From contig NZ_CP027666.1 in NCBI RefSeq assembly GCF_003008535.1, positions 186,001 through 250,000 of the forward strand: a DNA stretch of 64,000 nucleotides, read 5' to 3'. This stretch comes from Ottowia oryzae. GTDB lineage: Bacteria > Pseudomonadota > Gammaproteobacteria > Burkholderiales > Burkholderiaceae_C. The translations under genes and the position numbers were made by a program. Positions 8,419-18,936 of the stretch are shown here, piece after piece. Numbering within the stretch: position 1 is the stretch's first letter; the number at the start of each line of letters is the position of its first letter. The notes beneath the pieces are model-generated. The model did not search any database. It worked only from the letters and a program-made list of their open reading frames with translations, and had not been told where the DNA came from.

Positions 8419-9326
8419 GGATTGCCTGCCTCCAGCGGGTTACCGACCCTGCGGGCCGGCTCAATGGAGCGCGTGGTCCATGGCGTCGAGTTGTCGGGGC
8501 GGCCATTGAGGTCGGCCCACACCTCGCGCGCCCACCACCGCCCCGGCTGAGCCTGGATGAACGCGCGCAAACGAATGGTCTGACCTGAACCGCTGGAAGC
8601 CGCCGTGAACATGTCCGTCATTAAACCCGGTTGAAGTGCGCCGGCGCGCATTTCCGGAGGGGTTGCATGGAGGCTCGCGCCGAGACCCGGCTGGCCAGAA
8701 ATGGCGTCGATCAAGGCTGGAGGCGCCGCATCGAGCGCGATGCGCTGCTGCCCGTTGATGCCCAGAAAAGGGGAAATTATTGCATAGAGCTCTGGCGTCA
8801 TCCCCAGGACGCCGCGCAGCTCCGTCAGGTCGTCGACCCCACCGTTGCGCGGCTTGACCGGCGAGCCCGCGGCCTGATATTGCGCCGCTTCCGCCCCGCC
8901 GACGCCGCTGGGCACATCGTCCGGGTCGATGAAGTCGTGCACCCGCGAGGCCAGCACGGTGGCTTCGCCCGGCGTCAACCCGCCCACGCGAGAAAAAAGC
9001 GCTTCCAGCATCGCCGGGGGCGCGACGTTGACGTCGACCAGGCCTTCGGAGGGCACCACTTCCACCCAGGTCTGCACCCCGCCCAAGTCCACCTGCAGCC
9101 GGCTGTAGCGCTTGGCCAGGTTTTTGTCCGTCATGAGCCGGCTCAGCACCAGTTCGGTGGCCGCCTCCAGCGCAGCATCTGAACGGATCTGCTCCAGCTC
9201 AAGGCCCACGCGCTGCGTGTACATGCGGGCGCTCTGCGCCCCCGCCAGCACGACCAGCGACAGGCCCACCACCATCCAGAGCACCAGAATGAGCGCGGCG
9301 CCGCGCTGGCGGGCAGGTTGCCTCAT
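8415..9326 (-). CDS. gspK: Type II secretion minor pseudopilin GspK
   Basis: 303 aa from the ATG at 9324-9326, chosen because it overlaps the gspJ TGA and places a prepilin peptide MRQPARQRG at the N-terminus. Cleavage before AALILVLWMVVGLSLV is expected. As usual for GspK, the +5 glutamate of other pseudopilins is missing. The large helical insertion characteristic of GspK (Asp-rich, DVNVAPPAMLEALFS and HDFIDPDDVP) is present in the middle. GspK caps the pseudopilus tip with GspI and GspJ, which are encoded directly upstream. Confidence 0.92.
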   Translation of the reverse strand: MRQPARQRGAALILVLWMVVGLSLVVLAGAQSARMYTQRVGLELEQIRSDAALEAATELVLSRLMTDKNLAKRYSRLQVDLGGVQTWVEVVPSEGLVDVNVAPPAMLEALFSRVGGLTPGEATVLASRVHDFIDPDDVPSGVGGAEAAQYQAAGSPVKPRNGGVDDLTELRGVLGMTPELYAIISPFLGINGQQRIALDAAPPALIDAISGQPGLGASLHATPPEMRAGALQPGLMTDMFTAASSGSGQTIRLRAFIQAQPGRWWAREVWADLNGRPDNSTPWTTRSIEPARRVGNPLEAGNP

Positions 9327-9931
9327 CTCGCCCTCGGCAAAGCAAAGACCATGGCCGGCCAATCGCCCTTGGCGTCGCCGATGACCAAGCGCACCCGAGC
9401 GGGATAGCCCGGCCTGCCAGACCAATCCTGGCTCCATTCGCCCGTGGCGCCGTCCTGGTAGTACCACTGCAGGCTGCGCACGTCCGTCACCAGCGTCTGG
9501 CGCAGCGCCTGCGACCAATCCAGCGCCATCAGCGCACCATCGTAGGGCAGCGCCTCGATCAGCAGGTCGACTTGCCCACCGGAGTGCCTCAAAGGCCCTG
9601 CGCGGAACACGTGCAAGCCCCCCGCTTCGCCGCGCTCGGGCAGCGGCGCCACCCACATCGCGCCGGCCTGATTGCCAGTAAAGAACGGCGAAACGGCCGT
9701 CCCCTGCACGCGCGACAAGGGTCGCAAGCCATCAAACTTGCGCGCCAGCCACTGCGAGGCGATCAACATCTTTTCGGCACGCTCCATCGTGGCCTGGTTG
9801 CGGTCTTCCGTGCGCCCGATCAGTCCGAAGGCAGAAAAAACCAGCGCCACTACCAGGCCCGTGACCATGAGCGCGATCAGCAGCTCAAGCAAAGTGAACC
9901 CGCCCGCGCGGCGGTGCGTGCGGGCCGTCAT
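9323..9931 (-). CDS. gspJ: Type II secretion minor pseudopilin GspJ
   Basis: About 202 aa from the ATG at 9929-9931, which overlaps the gspI TGA. A start eight codons earlier is possible but breaks the operon pattern. The prepilin signal GGFTLLELLIALMVTG has the conserved glutamate at +5. The remaining beta-rich domain (for example WYYQDGATGEWSQDW) is typical of GspJ. With GspI and GspK it forms the pseudopilus tip complex; cleavage and methylation by a prepilin peptidase (gspO/pilD, not in this window) would be required. Confidence 0.92.
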   Translation of the reverse strand: MTARTHRRAGGFTLLELLIALMVTGLVVALVFSAFGLIGRTEDRNQATMERAEKMLIASQWLARKFDGLRPLSRVQGTAVSPFFTGNQAGAMWVAPLPERGEAGGLHVFRAGPLRHSGGQVDLLIEALPYDGALMALDWSQALRQTLVTDVRSLQWYYQDGATGEWSQDWSGRPGYPARVRLVIGDAKGDWPAMVFALPRAR

Positions 9932-10353
9932 GGCGCGTTTCGGTACGGCTTCCATGCCGTCATTTCAAAAACGCGCCCCGCGCCTTCGCGCGCCACCTCA
10001 ATATCGACGCGGGCGACCGGCACGGTGGGCGATTCCAGCGCCTGACCGGTGGTGTCCGTCAGGGTGACCGTCTGCTGCGCCGCCTGCAGGCGCCATTGCC
10101 AAGGCCCCTCCTGCCCGGTTTGAAGTGGCGCCAGGTCTTCGGCGAACGTGGCGCGAGCCAGTACGGAGCGCGCCAGCATCGCTGCCTCTACCCGCGCCTG
10201 CACATCCACCACCACCTTGGAGCTTTGCCCCACCGTGCGGTACAGCGCCGTGAACGCAATGGCCGCGATGGCCATCGCCACCAGCGCTTCCAGCAGGTTG
10301 AAGCCGCGCTGGCCACGCCGAGGCGCGCGCGCTAAAACGCCGCGACGGATCAC
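9928..10353 (-). CDS. gspI: Type II secretion minor pseudopilin GspI
   Basis: 141 aa. The start is a GTG at 10351-10353 overlapping the gspH TGA (GTGA). The prepilin motif QRGFNLLEALVAMAIAAIAF carries the +5 glutamate. A short globular domain follows (WQWRLQAAQQTVTLTD). It lies between gspH and gspJ as in canonical operons. GspI nucleates the ternary tip complex with GspJ and GspK. Confidence 0.92.
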   Translation of the reverse strand: MIRRGVLARAPRRGQRGFNLLEALVAMAIAAIAFTALYRTVGQSSKVVVDVQARVEAAMLARSVLARATFAEDLAPLQTGQEGPWQWRLQAAQQTVTLTDTTGQALESPTVPVARVDIEVAREGAGRVFEMTAWKPYRNAP

Positions 10354-10832
10354 GCGCCCCCAGTCACAGTGGCGGATTCAACGGTACCCAGCAGCCAGTT
10401 CACACCAAACTGCACGCCGCGCCCGGCGCGCAGCACCGCCAGGTCGCCGCCGCGCGCGTAGCCGTCGGGGCTGAAGACAAAGATCGGCTCAACGCCGCTG
10501 GTGCCCGCGCCCGGTGCGCCGGCCACGCGCGTCCAGCGCACTTCCAGCGCGGGAGGCAGGTCAACCAGGGTCAGGTCGCCTGCACTCAATCGGTGCAATT
10601 GGGGCTGGTAGGTCACCACCACCGGCTGCCCCTGGTCGATGCTGACCGCGCGGGCGTGCTTGAGCTGGCTGGTCACGTCGCGCACCGCCTTCTGGTAGCG
10701 CGCGCGCTCCAGGTAGGCCTGCGCGCCGCCGCCCACCACCGACACGGCGATGGCCGCCACCGCCAGCACCACGATCAGCTCAAGCAGCGTGAAACCGGCC
10801 GCGCGGGCGGGCCTGGCAATCGGGCGGTTCAT
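10350..10832 (-). CDS. gspH: Type II secretion minor pseudopilin GspH
   Basis: 160 aa. The prepilin signal AAGFTLLELIVVLAVAAIA has the +5 glutamate and is followed by a beta-rich globular domain (FVFSPDGYARGGDLAVL), which matches the FSPDG motif near the end of GspH/FimT proteins. It links the tip complex to the major pseudopilin. The gene starts 33 nt after gspG and ends overlapping gspI. Confidence 0.92.
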   Translation of the reverse strand: MNRPIARPARAAGFTLLELIVVLAVAAIAVSVVGGGAQAYLERARYQKAVRDVTSQLKHARAVSIDQGQPVVVTYQPQLHRLSAGDLTLVDLPPALEVRWTRVAGAPGAGTSGVEPIFVFSPDGYARGGDLAVLRAGRGVQFGVNWLLGTVESATVTGGA

Positions 10833-10865
10833 GCTGAACGTGGGCGAGACGGCCGGCCGCCGGCG

Positions 10866-11309
10866 TCAGTTGTAGATATCGGCGTTTTCGCCCTCGCCGC
10901 CCGCCTTGCCGTCGGCGCCGAAGCTGAAGACGTCCGGGCCGCCCTTGCGACCAGGAAATTTGTACTGGTACGGCGCGCCCCACGGGTCGTTGGGCAGCTC
11001 TTTCTTCAGGTACGGGCCGTTCCAGCCGCTGGCGGTGCCGGGGCGCTCGACCAGGCTGCGCAGGCCCTCGGCGTCGCTGGGGTAGCGGCCCACGTCCAGC
11101 TTGAACAGGTCCAGGGACTGCTCCAGTTCCTTGATCTGCACGGCCGCCGTCTTGGTCTTGGCGCCGCCCAGTTGGTTAAGCACCTGCGGGCCGATCAGCC
11201 CCGCCACCAGCGTCAGGATGACCAGCACCACCAGCAGTTCGATCAGGGTCATGCCGCTTTGGCGGCCAAGGCGCGGCAGCGCGCGCGCGGGGTTCAGAGT
11301 GAGTTGCAT
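10866..11309 (-). CDS. gspG: Type II secretion major pseudopilin GspG
   Basis: 147 aa from the ATG at 11307-11309, preceded by AAGGA about 10 nt upstream; longer in-frame starts lack this site. The signal SGMTLIELLVVLVILTLVAG has the +5 glutamate. The C-terminal domain shows the GspG signatures GRYPSDAEGLRSLVE, DPWGAPYQYKFPG and SFGADGKAGGEGENADI, the calcium-binding loop. It polymerises into the pseudopilus that pushes substrates through GspD. Confidence 0.97.
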   Translation of the reverse strand: MQLTLNPARALPRLGRQSGMTLIELLVVLVILTLVAGLIGPQVLNQLGGAKTKTAAVQIKELEQSLDLFKLDVGRYPSDAEGLRSLVERPGTASGWNGPYLKKELPNDPWGAPYQYKFPGRKGGPDVFSFGADGKAGGEGENADIYN

Positions 11310-11352
11310 TCGGATCAATCCTTGAATCGAGAAAATGGCGGTGAGCGAAGGC

Positions 11353-12562
11353 TTACTTGCCCACCGTGTCATTGATGGCCAGCACCCCGCCGAGGATGGC
11401 GACGATGATCACCGCCACGATCATGCCCAGCACGATGATGATGAGCGGCTCCATGGCCGCCAGAAGGCGCGTCATGGTACGCCGGCCTTCTTCTTCGTAG
11501 CGGTCGGCCAGCGCCAGCGAGGTGCCGTCCAGATCGCCCGTTTCTTCCGCCACCCGCATCAGCTGCGCGGTGCTGGACTGGCTGAAGTGCGGGGTGTCAA
11601 ACCCCACGGACAGCCGCTTGCCGGACTTGACGATGCCGACCAGCGGCTCCAGGTCTTTGCGCAAAGCGGTGTTGGTCACCGCGTCGCTGGCAATGCGCAG
11701 CGCATCGACCAGCGGCACGCCGCGCTGCAGCAGGCCGCCCAGCGTGCGGAAGTAGATGGCCAACTGCAAATTTCGTAGCACGTTGCCCATGAGGGGCATG
11801 CGCAGGATGCCTGAATCGACCTTCATCCGACCGGCAGGCGACGCCACCCAGCGCGACAGCGCAAACCCGACCATCACCGCCACCAGCGCCAGCAGCATCC
11901 AGTTGTGGCGCACGAAATCGCTGACGTTTAGCACCACGCGCGTCAAAAACGGCAGCGCATCGCCCATCGAATCAAAAATCTGCCGGAACTGCGGCACCAC
12001 GAAGGCCAGCAGGATGACCACCGATAGCACCGCCACCCCGGCCAGGATGATGGGGTACGTCATCGACGAGATGATGTAGTTGCGCAGCTTGTCGTCGGCC
12101 TCGAGCTGGCCCGTCAGCTCTTTGAGCACCTGCGTGAGCCCGCCCGAGGCCTCGCCCGCGCGGATCATCACCAGGTAGCGGCGGCCCAGGTCGCGCTCGA
12201 ACGGCTGCAGCGAGATGTAGAGCGACTTGCCACTGCGCACGCCTTCGGTCACGCGGATCACGAAGGCCTTCAGCCGGTCGTTGTTGGCGATTTCCTGCAG
12301 CATGACCAAGGCGCGGTCCAGCGGCATGTTGGCGCTTTTCAGGTGCGACAGCTCGCGCGTGAACATCAGCACGTCGGCGCGCTTCAGGCGCACTTCTTCG
12401 TTGGCGGCGGCCAGTTGCGCGGCCGCCTCACCGTCGCCGCCGCGCAGGCTGATCGGCGTGATGCCCTGGCCGATCAGGCGCAGGCGGGCCGCCTCGACGC
12501 TGGGCGCACGAATGCTGCCCTGGCAAGGCTTGCCGTCGGTGGCGGTGCCGGCGTACTGGTAG

Positions 12563-12570
<8 letters not shown>
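11353..12570 (-). CDS. gspF: Type II secretion inner-membrane platform protein GspF
   Basis: 405 aa, the usual length. Two homologous GspF cytoplasmic domains (about residues 70-190 and 275-395) separate three transmembrane segments (about 170-190, 220-240 and 375-398; the last is IIIVLGMIVAVIIVAILGG). RAGEASGGL and RVAEETGDLD are the conserved signatures of the two repeats. The protein forms the polytopic core of the assembly platform contacted by GspE and GspL. Its ATG overlaps the end of gspE by 8 nt. Confidence 0.95.
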
Positions 12571-14287
<1,717 letters not shown>

Positions 14288-14344
14288 GGGCAGGATTGTC
14301 CTCACATCGCTGGCGCGCGGCGGGACAGTCTGCGTAAATTTATA

Positions 14345-14408
14345 TGAAATCTGGTTTCAGCGCCCACTGGATAAGCGCCATCAGCTATCTAAATAATAGC
14401 TAATTGCA
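14345..14408 (-). repeat. Dispersed small repeat, intergenic copy upstream of gspE
   Basis: Read on the minus strand this AT-flanked segment has the family pattern AGATAGCTGATGGCGC, then a short loop and a second GGGCGCTG arm followed by ATTTCATA. It lies between a glycosyltransferase stop and the gspE start, so it could also influence the operon's 5' region. No clear promoter is seen otherwise. Confidence 0.6.
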
Positions 14409-14409
14409 C

Positions 14410-15363
14410 TCAATGCCACAGCAGAAGGCGGCTCAGGCAGTCCAGCGCAGGCCCGACATAATACGTTTTATAGGTCAGCGCACGCTGCGGCAGGCTGCGC
14501 TGGCGCCAGGCCAGGTACTCGGCCACGTACCCCGCGCTCAGCCCGCGCTGCTGCAAGCGCTGCTGTAAAGCCTCGGCCTGGGCCCGCGTGCCGCGCCCCA
14601 GCTGCCGCACCCGCCGCACCACCCCACCGCCGTCGCTGGCCAATCGTTTGAGCCGGCTGGCCAGGCCGCGGTCGCGCGCGCCCAGCTGGTTGCGCCCGTG
14701 CTGGCGGTACAGGATGAGCGGCTCGGGCAGGTACTGGCGGGCGCCGCTGCCGCTGAGCTGCGCCAGCCACCAGTCGTGCATGACCACATCCGCGGGCATG
14801 GGCAGGGCCAGCTCCAGCAACGCGCGGTTGATCAGCATGGCGCAGCCGGTGACCTGGTTGACGCTGAGCAGCGTGCGCGGGTTGATGTCGGCCGGCGCGA
14901 TGCGCTGGTAGGCGGCGAACGAGGGGCTGAGCACCTGCAGGTCCTGGTCGACCACCGTGAGGTCACTGTGGGCCAGGCAAGGCGTGCGGGCGCCGTGGGC
15001 GGCTTCCAGCGCCTGCACGGCGGCCAGCAGGCGCGCGGTTTTTTCGGGCAGCCACACGTCGTCCTGGTCGCAAAAGGCCATCCAGCGGGCCTGGCCATGT
15101 TCGGCGCTGGCGCGCATCAGGCGCTCGAAATTGCGGGCCACGCCGCCGCTGCGCACGTCGGTGGGCAGCAGCAGCATGCGCCCGCCGAAGGCGGCTTCGT
15201 AGCGGCGCAGGATGGACAGCGTGCCGTCGCTGGAACCGTCGTCGCTGACCAGCAGGCGAAAGTGGCTGTGCGTCTGCGCCAGCAGCGAATCGAGCTGCGG
15301 CGCCAGGTAGCGCGCCCCGTTGTAGGTGGCCAGCAGGATGTCGACCGGTGCCGGCTGGGTCAT
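14410..15363 (-). CDS. Family 2 glycosyltransferase (rhamnosyltransferase-like)
   Basis: 317 aa. A GT-A fold is visible: DILLATYNGARYLAPQLDSL at the N-terminus (nucleotide binding), VSDDGSSDGT (first acidic motif) and CDQDDVW (DxD metal-binding motif). A later HDWWLAQLSGSG is shared with rhamnosyltransferases of O-antigen and capsule clusters. It likely transfers rhamnose or another sugar from a nucleotide donor at the cytoplasmic face. The ATG overlaps the stop of the preceding glycosyltransferase (ATGA), and the upstream rfbBDAC genes supply dTDP-rhamnose. Acceptor unknown. Confidence 0.85.
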   Translation of the reverse strand: MTQPAPVDILLATYNGARYLAPQLDSLLAQTHSHFRLLVSDDGSSDGTLSILRRYEAAFGGRMLLLPTDVRSGGVARNFERLMRASAEHGQARWMAFCDQDDVWLPEKTARLLAAVQALEAAHGARTPCLAHSDLTVVDQDLQVLSPSFAAYQRIAPADINPRTLLSVNQVTGCAMLINRALLELALPMPADVVMHDWWLAQLSGSGARQYLPEPLILYRQHGRNQLGARDRGLASRLKRLASDGGGVVRRVRQLGRGTRAQAEALQQRLQQRGLSAGYVAEYLAWRQRSLPQRALTYKTYYVGPALDCLSRLLLWH

Positions 15364-16490
15364 CGCCGCGCCTTGGCCGCCAGCTCGGCGCGCATCAGGG
15401 CCTCGTACGCATCGACGATGGCGGGCCAGGTGTAGTGGTCGGCCACGATCTGGCGCGCGCGCTGGCTGCGGGCGGCCACGGCGCCGGGCGGCTGGGCGGC
15501 GCGCTGGCTCAGCCGATCGGCCAGCTCGGCCGGGTTGGCGAAATAGTCGGCGGCGTCGCGCGCCACCTCGCGGTTGTAGGGGTTGTCGTGCGCGATCACC
15601 CAGTTGCCGCAGGCCAGCGCCTCCAGCAGCGACGGGTTGGTGCCGCCCACCGAATGGCCGTGCAGGTACGTGCCGGCGAAGACACGCAGTGCGTTCAGCT
15701 GCGCGGGCACGTACACGCCGCCGGTAAAACGCACCTGATCGCTGGCCTGCGCCAGCAGGCGCTGCTGGTAGGGCGTGGCGCCGGTCACGTCGCCCACGAT
15801 CACCAGCGGCCAGCCGCCGCCCTGCTGCTGCAGGTACAGGCGGTGGCCTTCGATGATTTCCAGCAGGTGGTTTTCGGGCTCGGGCCGCGCCACCACCACG
15901 TGGTAATGCCCAGGCTCAAGGCCCCAGCGCGCCAGCTGCTGCACATCAGCATCTTCGGGCGATACCGGCTCGGCCCCGTAGGCAATGAAGTCGCACGGGG
16001 CGCCACCGGGGTAGTGTTGACGAAAGCGCTGGGCGATGGCCTCGGCGTCGGCGATCAGGCGGGTGGCGGTGCGGGGCGCTACGGCTTCCATGGCGCGCAG
16101 GTAGGTGCGCGCGCCGCGCCCCCATTTGCTGCGCGCCCATTCCAGCCCGTCGACGTTGATCCACACCGGCGTGCCGCCCACGCGCGGCCACCAGCAGGCC
16201 CAGGCCGCGCCGTAGCCCAGCATGTAGACCAGGTCGTAGCCACGGCGCGCGTCCCACAGGCAGGCGCTGTCGTACGCCAGCGTGGACGCGGGGCCCCAGG
16301 CGGGGCGGCGGCGCGGGCGCACGCGCACGCCTTCGTGCCATTGGTCGGCGCCGGGCGCGCCCTCGGATTCGGCGTACACCGTGACCTGGTGGCCGCGCTG
16401 CACCAGGCCCACGGCCAGGCGTTCGGCAAAGGTCTCGAAGCCGCCGTACCGCGCCGGAATGCCGCGCGTGCCCAGGATGGCGATGCGCAT
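15360..16490 (-). CDS. DUF1972/GT4 glycosyltransferase (beta-1,4-rhamnosyltransferase-like)
   Basis: About 376 aa from the ATG at 16488-16490; longer reading is open upstream but non-coding in character. The N-terminus MRIAILGTRGIPARYGGFET is the DUF1972 signature found in Cps2T/WchF-type rhamnosyltransferases. The C-terminal half is a group-1 glycosyltransferase domain, including FTGGVYVPAQLNALRVFAG and a GTNPSLLEALACG donor-binding segment with the conserved E-x7-E-like acidic pattern. With the neighbouring rfb genes it probably adds L-rhamnose in an early step of surface polysaccharide synthesis. Confidence 0.85.
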   Translation of the reverse strand: MRIAILGTRGIPARYGGFETFAERLAVGLVQRGHQVTVYAESEGAPGADQWHEGVRVRPRRRPAWGPASTLAYDSACLWDARRGYDLVYMLGYGAAWACWWPRVGGTPVWINVDGLEWARSKWGRGARTYLRAMEAVAPRTATRLIADAEAIAQRFRQHYPGGAPCDFIAYGAEPVSPEDADVQQLARWGLEPGHYHVVVARPEPENHLLEIIEGHRLYLQQQGGGWPLVIVGDVTGATPYQQRLLAQASDQVRFTGGVYVPAQLNALRVFAGTYLHGHSVGGTNPSLLEALACGNWVIAHDNPYNREVARDAADYFANPAELADRLSQRAAQPPGAVAARSQRARQIVADHYTWPAIVDAYEALMRAELAAKARR

Positions 16491-16499
16491 GGGCGTTGC

Positions 16500-16562
16500 G
16501 GCGGGTGGTGCGCCCCCTTCAGCGGCAGATGATGGTGCGCCCCCTCCGGTGGCGCGGGGCGC
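16500..16562. repeat. Two tandem imperfect GC-rich repeats between rfbC and the GT4 gene
   Basis: The unit TGGTGCGCCCCCTTC near 16507 is repeated as TGGTGCGCCCCCTCC near 16533, with an approximately 26-nt period. It lies in the 74-nt gap between the two coding regions. It resembles the CCCCCTC/GAGGGGG intergenic element seen near 62123, but the relationship is tentative. Confidence 0.4.
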
Positions 16563-16564
16563 GC

Positions 16565-17122
16565 TCAAATATCGGCCTCGGCCAGCAGGCGGGCGCCGGT
16601 CTGATCCTTGTCCGACAGCACCGGCTGGGCAATACCGTGGGCGGCCAGCGGCCATTCGATGCCGATGGCGGGGTCGTCCCAGCGGATGGCGCGCTCGTGC
16701 GCCGGGCTGTAGTAGTCGGTGGTTTTGTAGAGGAAGTCGGCCGTGTCGGTCAGCACCACAAAACCGTGCGCCAGCCCGGGCGGTATCCACAGCTGATGGT
16801 GGTTGTCTGCACTCAACACGCTGCCCGCCCAGCGCCCGAAGGTGGGCGAATCGCGCCGGATGTCCACCGCCACGTCGAAAACCGCCCCGCTGGTCACGCG
16901 CACCAGCTTGCCCTGGGCCTTGGGCGCCAGCTGGTAGTGCAGCCCGCGCAGCACGCCGCGCCGGCTGCGGCTGTGATTGTCCTGCACGAAGGGCAGGCTG
17001 ACCCCGGTGGCGCGGGTGAAGGCTTCCTGGTTGAAGCTTTCAAAGAAGAAGCCACGCGCGTCGCCGAACACCTTGGGTTCGATCAGCAGCACATCGGCAA
17101 TGGCGAGCGGGGTGACTTGCAT
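16565..17122 (-). CDS. rfbC: dTDP-4-dehydrorhamnose 3,5-epimerase
   Basis: 185 aa from the ATG at 17120-17122. Third step of dTDP-L-rhamnose synthesis. Cupin fold with the catalytic His in VLRGLHYQ (about residue 62) and the Tyr of YKTTDYYSP (about 135), plus RSRRGVLRG and PPGLAHGFVVL signatures. The family length is 180-190 aa, so it is complete. The gene starts 2 nt after the rfbA stop, without a strong Shine-Dalgarno site, which suggests translational coupling. Confidence 0.96.
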   Translation of the reverse strand: MQVTPLAIADVLLIEPKVFGDARGFFFESFNQEAFTRATGVSLPFVQDNHSRSRRGVLRGLHYQLAPKAQGKLVRVTSGAVFDVAVDIRRDSPTFGRWAGSVLSADNHHQLWIPPGLAHGFVVLTDTADFLYKTTDYYSPAHERAIRWDDPAIGIEWPLAAHGIAQPVLSDKDQTGARLLAEADI

Positions 17123-17124
17123 GG

Positions 17125-18033
17125 TCAATAGACGCGTTTGTTGAGCAGCCCCAGCAGGTACTGGCCGTAGCCGCTCTTGACCAGCGGCTGCGCCAGGCGG
17201 TCCAGCTGCGCATCGTCGATCCAGCGGTGGCGCCAGGCAACTTCCTCGGGGCAGGCGATTTTCAGGCCCTGGCGGTTTTCCAGCGTGGCGATGAACTGGC
17301 TGGCCTCCAGCAGGCTCTGGTGCGTGCCCGTGTCCAGCCAGGCGTAGCCGCGGCCCATGATCTCGACTTTGAGCTGGCCCTGTTCAAGATACAGGCGGTT
17401 CAGGTCGGTGATTTCGAGCTCGCCGCGCGGCGACGGCTTCAGGCCCTTGGCCATGTCCACCACCTGCGTGTCGTAGAAATACAGGCCGGTGACGGCGTAG
17501 TTGCTCTTGGGCTTGGCTGGCTTTTCTTCCAGCGACAGCACCTTGCCCGAGGCGTCGAACTCGGCCACGCCGTAGCGCTCGGGGTCGTGCACGTGGTAGG
17601 CGAAGACCGAAGCACCGCTGTCGCGCCCATCGGCGCTTTCCAGCAGCTCATGGAAGTCGTGCCCGTAGTAGATGTTGTCGCCCAGCACCAGCGCGCTGGG
17701 GGCGCCGTCCAGAAAAGACTCACCGATCACGAACGCCTGCGCCAGGCCGTCCGGGCTGGGCTGCACCGCGTACTGCAGGTTCACGCCCCACTGGCTGCCG
17801 TCGCCCAGCAGCTGCTGAAAGCGCGGCGTGTCCTGCGGCGTGCTGATGACGAGGATGTCGCGGATACCGGCCAGCATCAGCGTGCTGAGCGGGTAGTACA
17901 CCATCGGCTTGTCGTACACCGGCAAAAGCTGCTTGCTGACCGCCAGCGTGGCCGGGTGCAGCCGGGTGCCAGAGCCGCCAGCCAGGATGATGCCCTTGCG
18001 GGCGCGGGGTGCGGAGGGTGATGCGGCGCTCAA
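17125..18033 (-). CDS. rfbA: Glucose-1-phosphate thymidylyltransferase
   Basis: 302 aa. Makes dTDP-glucose from dTTP and glucose-1-phosphate, the first and regulated step of dTDP-rhamnose synthesis. KGIILAGGSGTRLHPAT is the nucleotidyltransferase signature; SKQLLPVYDKPMVYYPLSTL and LVLGDNIYYGHD follow in order. The only start compatible with the conserved N-terminus is a TTG at 18031-18033 that overlaps the rfbD TGA (TTGA). The extra residues SAASPSAPRAR before the conserved core are a slight extension. Confidence 0.96.
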   Translation of the reverse strand: MSAASPSAPRARKGIILAGGSGTRLHPATLAVSKQLLPVYDKPMVYYPLSTLMLAGIRDILVISTPQDTPRFQQLLGDGSQWGVNLQYAVQPSPDGLAQAFVIGESFLDGAPSALVLGDNIYYGHDFHELLESADGRDSGASVFAYHVHDPERYGVAEFDASGKVLSLEEKPAKPKSNYAVTGLYFYDTQVVDMAKGLKPSPRGELEITDLNRLYLEQGQLKVEIMGRGYAWLDTGTHQSLLEASQFIATLENRQGLKIACPEEVAWRHRWIDDAQLDRLAQPLVKSGYGQYLLGLLNKRVY

Positions 18034-18932
18034 ACGATTTCCTTCAACATGCGGTCCACCCCCTGTTGCCAGGGCGGCAGCGTCAGGCCGAACACCTGCT
18101 GCAAGCGGGTGGTGTCCAGGCGCGAATTGTGCGGCCGCCGCGCGGGCGTGGGAAACGCATCGCTGGCCACGGGCTGCACATCTTTTACTATCAATTCAGG
18201 AGCTGCTTGCGCAAGCCGGTACTGCGCAAACACGTGATTGGCGTATGCAAACCAGGTGGTAAAGCCGCCCGCCGCCAGGTGGTACGTGCCGCCATCCTGC
18301 GGCCGCGCAAGGCACTGGCGCAGCGCGTGCGCGGTGACGTCGGCAATCAGCTCGGCCCCCGTCGGCGCGCCCCATTGGTCGTTGACGACCGACAGGCGTT
18401 CGCGCTCGGCGCCCAGGCGCAGCATGGTCCGCGCGAAGTTGCCGCCGCGCGCCGCGTACACCCAGCTGGTGCGCAAGATCAGGTGCCGGCAGCCGCTGGC
18501 GCGAATCGCCTGCTCGCCCGCCAGCTTGGTGGCGCCGTACACGCCCAGCGGGCCGGTGGCGTCGTCTTCGCGCCAGGGGCGCTCGCCGGTGCCGTCAAAC
18601 ACGTAGTCGGTGCTGTAGTGCACCAGCCAGGCGCCCACCTCGGCGGCCGCCTGCGCCAGCGCGGCGGGCGCCTCGGCGTTCAGGCGCTGGGCCAGTTCAG
18701 GCTCGCTCTCGGCTTTGTCCACCGCCGTGTGCGCCGCGGCGTTGACGATCACGGCCGGGCGCAGCGCGCGCACGGTGGCGGCCAGCGCGGCGGGGTCGTT
18801 CAGATCGCCGCCCAGCCCATCTTGGCCGTGACGGTCCAGCGCCACCAGCGGGCCCAGCGGCGCCAGCGCGCGCTGCAGCTCCCAGCCGACCTGGCCGTTC
18901 TTGCCCAGCAACAGCGTGACGCCGGCCGCCAT
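18030..18932 (-). CDS. rfbD: dTDP-4-dehydrorhamnose reductase
   Basis: About 300 aa from the ATG at 18930-18932, 4 nt after the rfbB stop. Extended SDR: LLLGKNGQVGWEL (NAD(P)H binding), STDYVFDG, then YGATKLAGE with the catalytic Tyr and Lys, and RTSWVY. It reduces the 4-keto sugar to dTDP-L-rhamnose. Residues about 234-252 (YRLAQAAPELIVKDV) are encoded by a copy of the dispersed repeat and sit in a surface region of the substrate domain. The protein appears otherwise intact. Confidence 0.95.
   Translation of the reverse strand: MAAGVTLLLGKNGQVGWELQRALAPLGPLVALDRHGQDGLGGDLNDPAALAATVRALRPAVIVNAAAHTAVDKAESEPELAQRLNAEAPAALAQAAAEVGAWLVHYSTDYVFDGTGERPWREDDATGPLGVYGATKLAGEQAIRASGCRHLILRTSWVYAARGGNFARTMLRLGAERERLSVVNDQWGAPTGAELIADVTAHALRQCLARPQDGGTYHLAAGGFTTWFAYANHVFAQYRLAQAAPELIVKDVQPVASDAFPTPARRPHNSRLDTTRLQQVFGLTLPPWQQGVDRMLKEIV
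18180..18233. repeat. Dispersed small repeat, in-frame copy within rfbD
   Basis: On the plus strand CTATCAATTCAGGAGCTGCTTG is a degenerate head, followed by GCGCAAGC and a CTGCGCAAAC tail, closest to the intergenic copy at 23608-23664. It keeps the rfbD frame open and encodes about 18 residues. Confidence 0.45.
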
Positions 18933-18936
18933 GCGT

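Noticed and set aside
9327..9656. An extended N-terminus for GspK
   Set aside because: It overlaps gspJ in another frame; the prepilin signal and the ATGA overlap fix the start at 9326.
16490..16790. An extended N-terminus of 100 residues for the DUF1972 glycosyltransferase
   Set aside because: The extension is Arg/Gly/Ala-rich, overlaps rfbC out of frame, and the conserved family start MRIAILGTRG begins at 16490.
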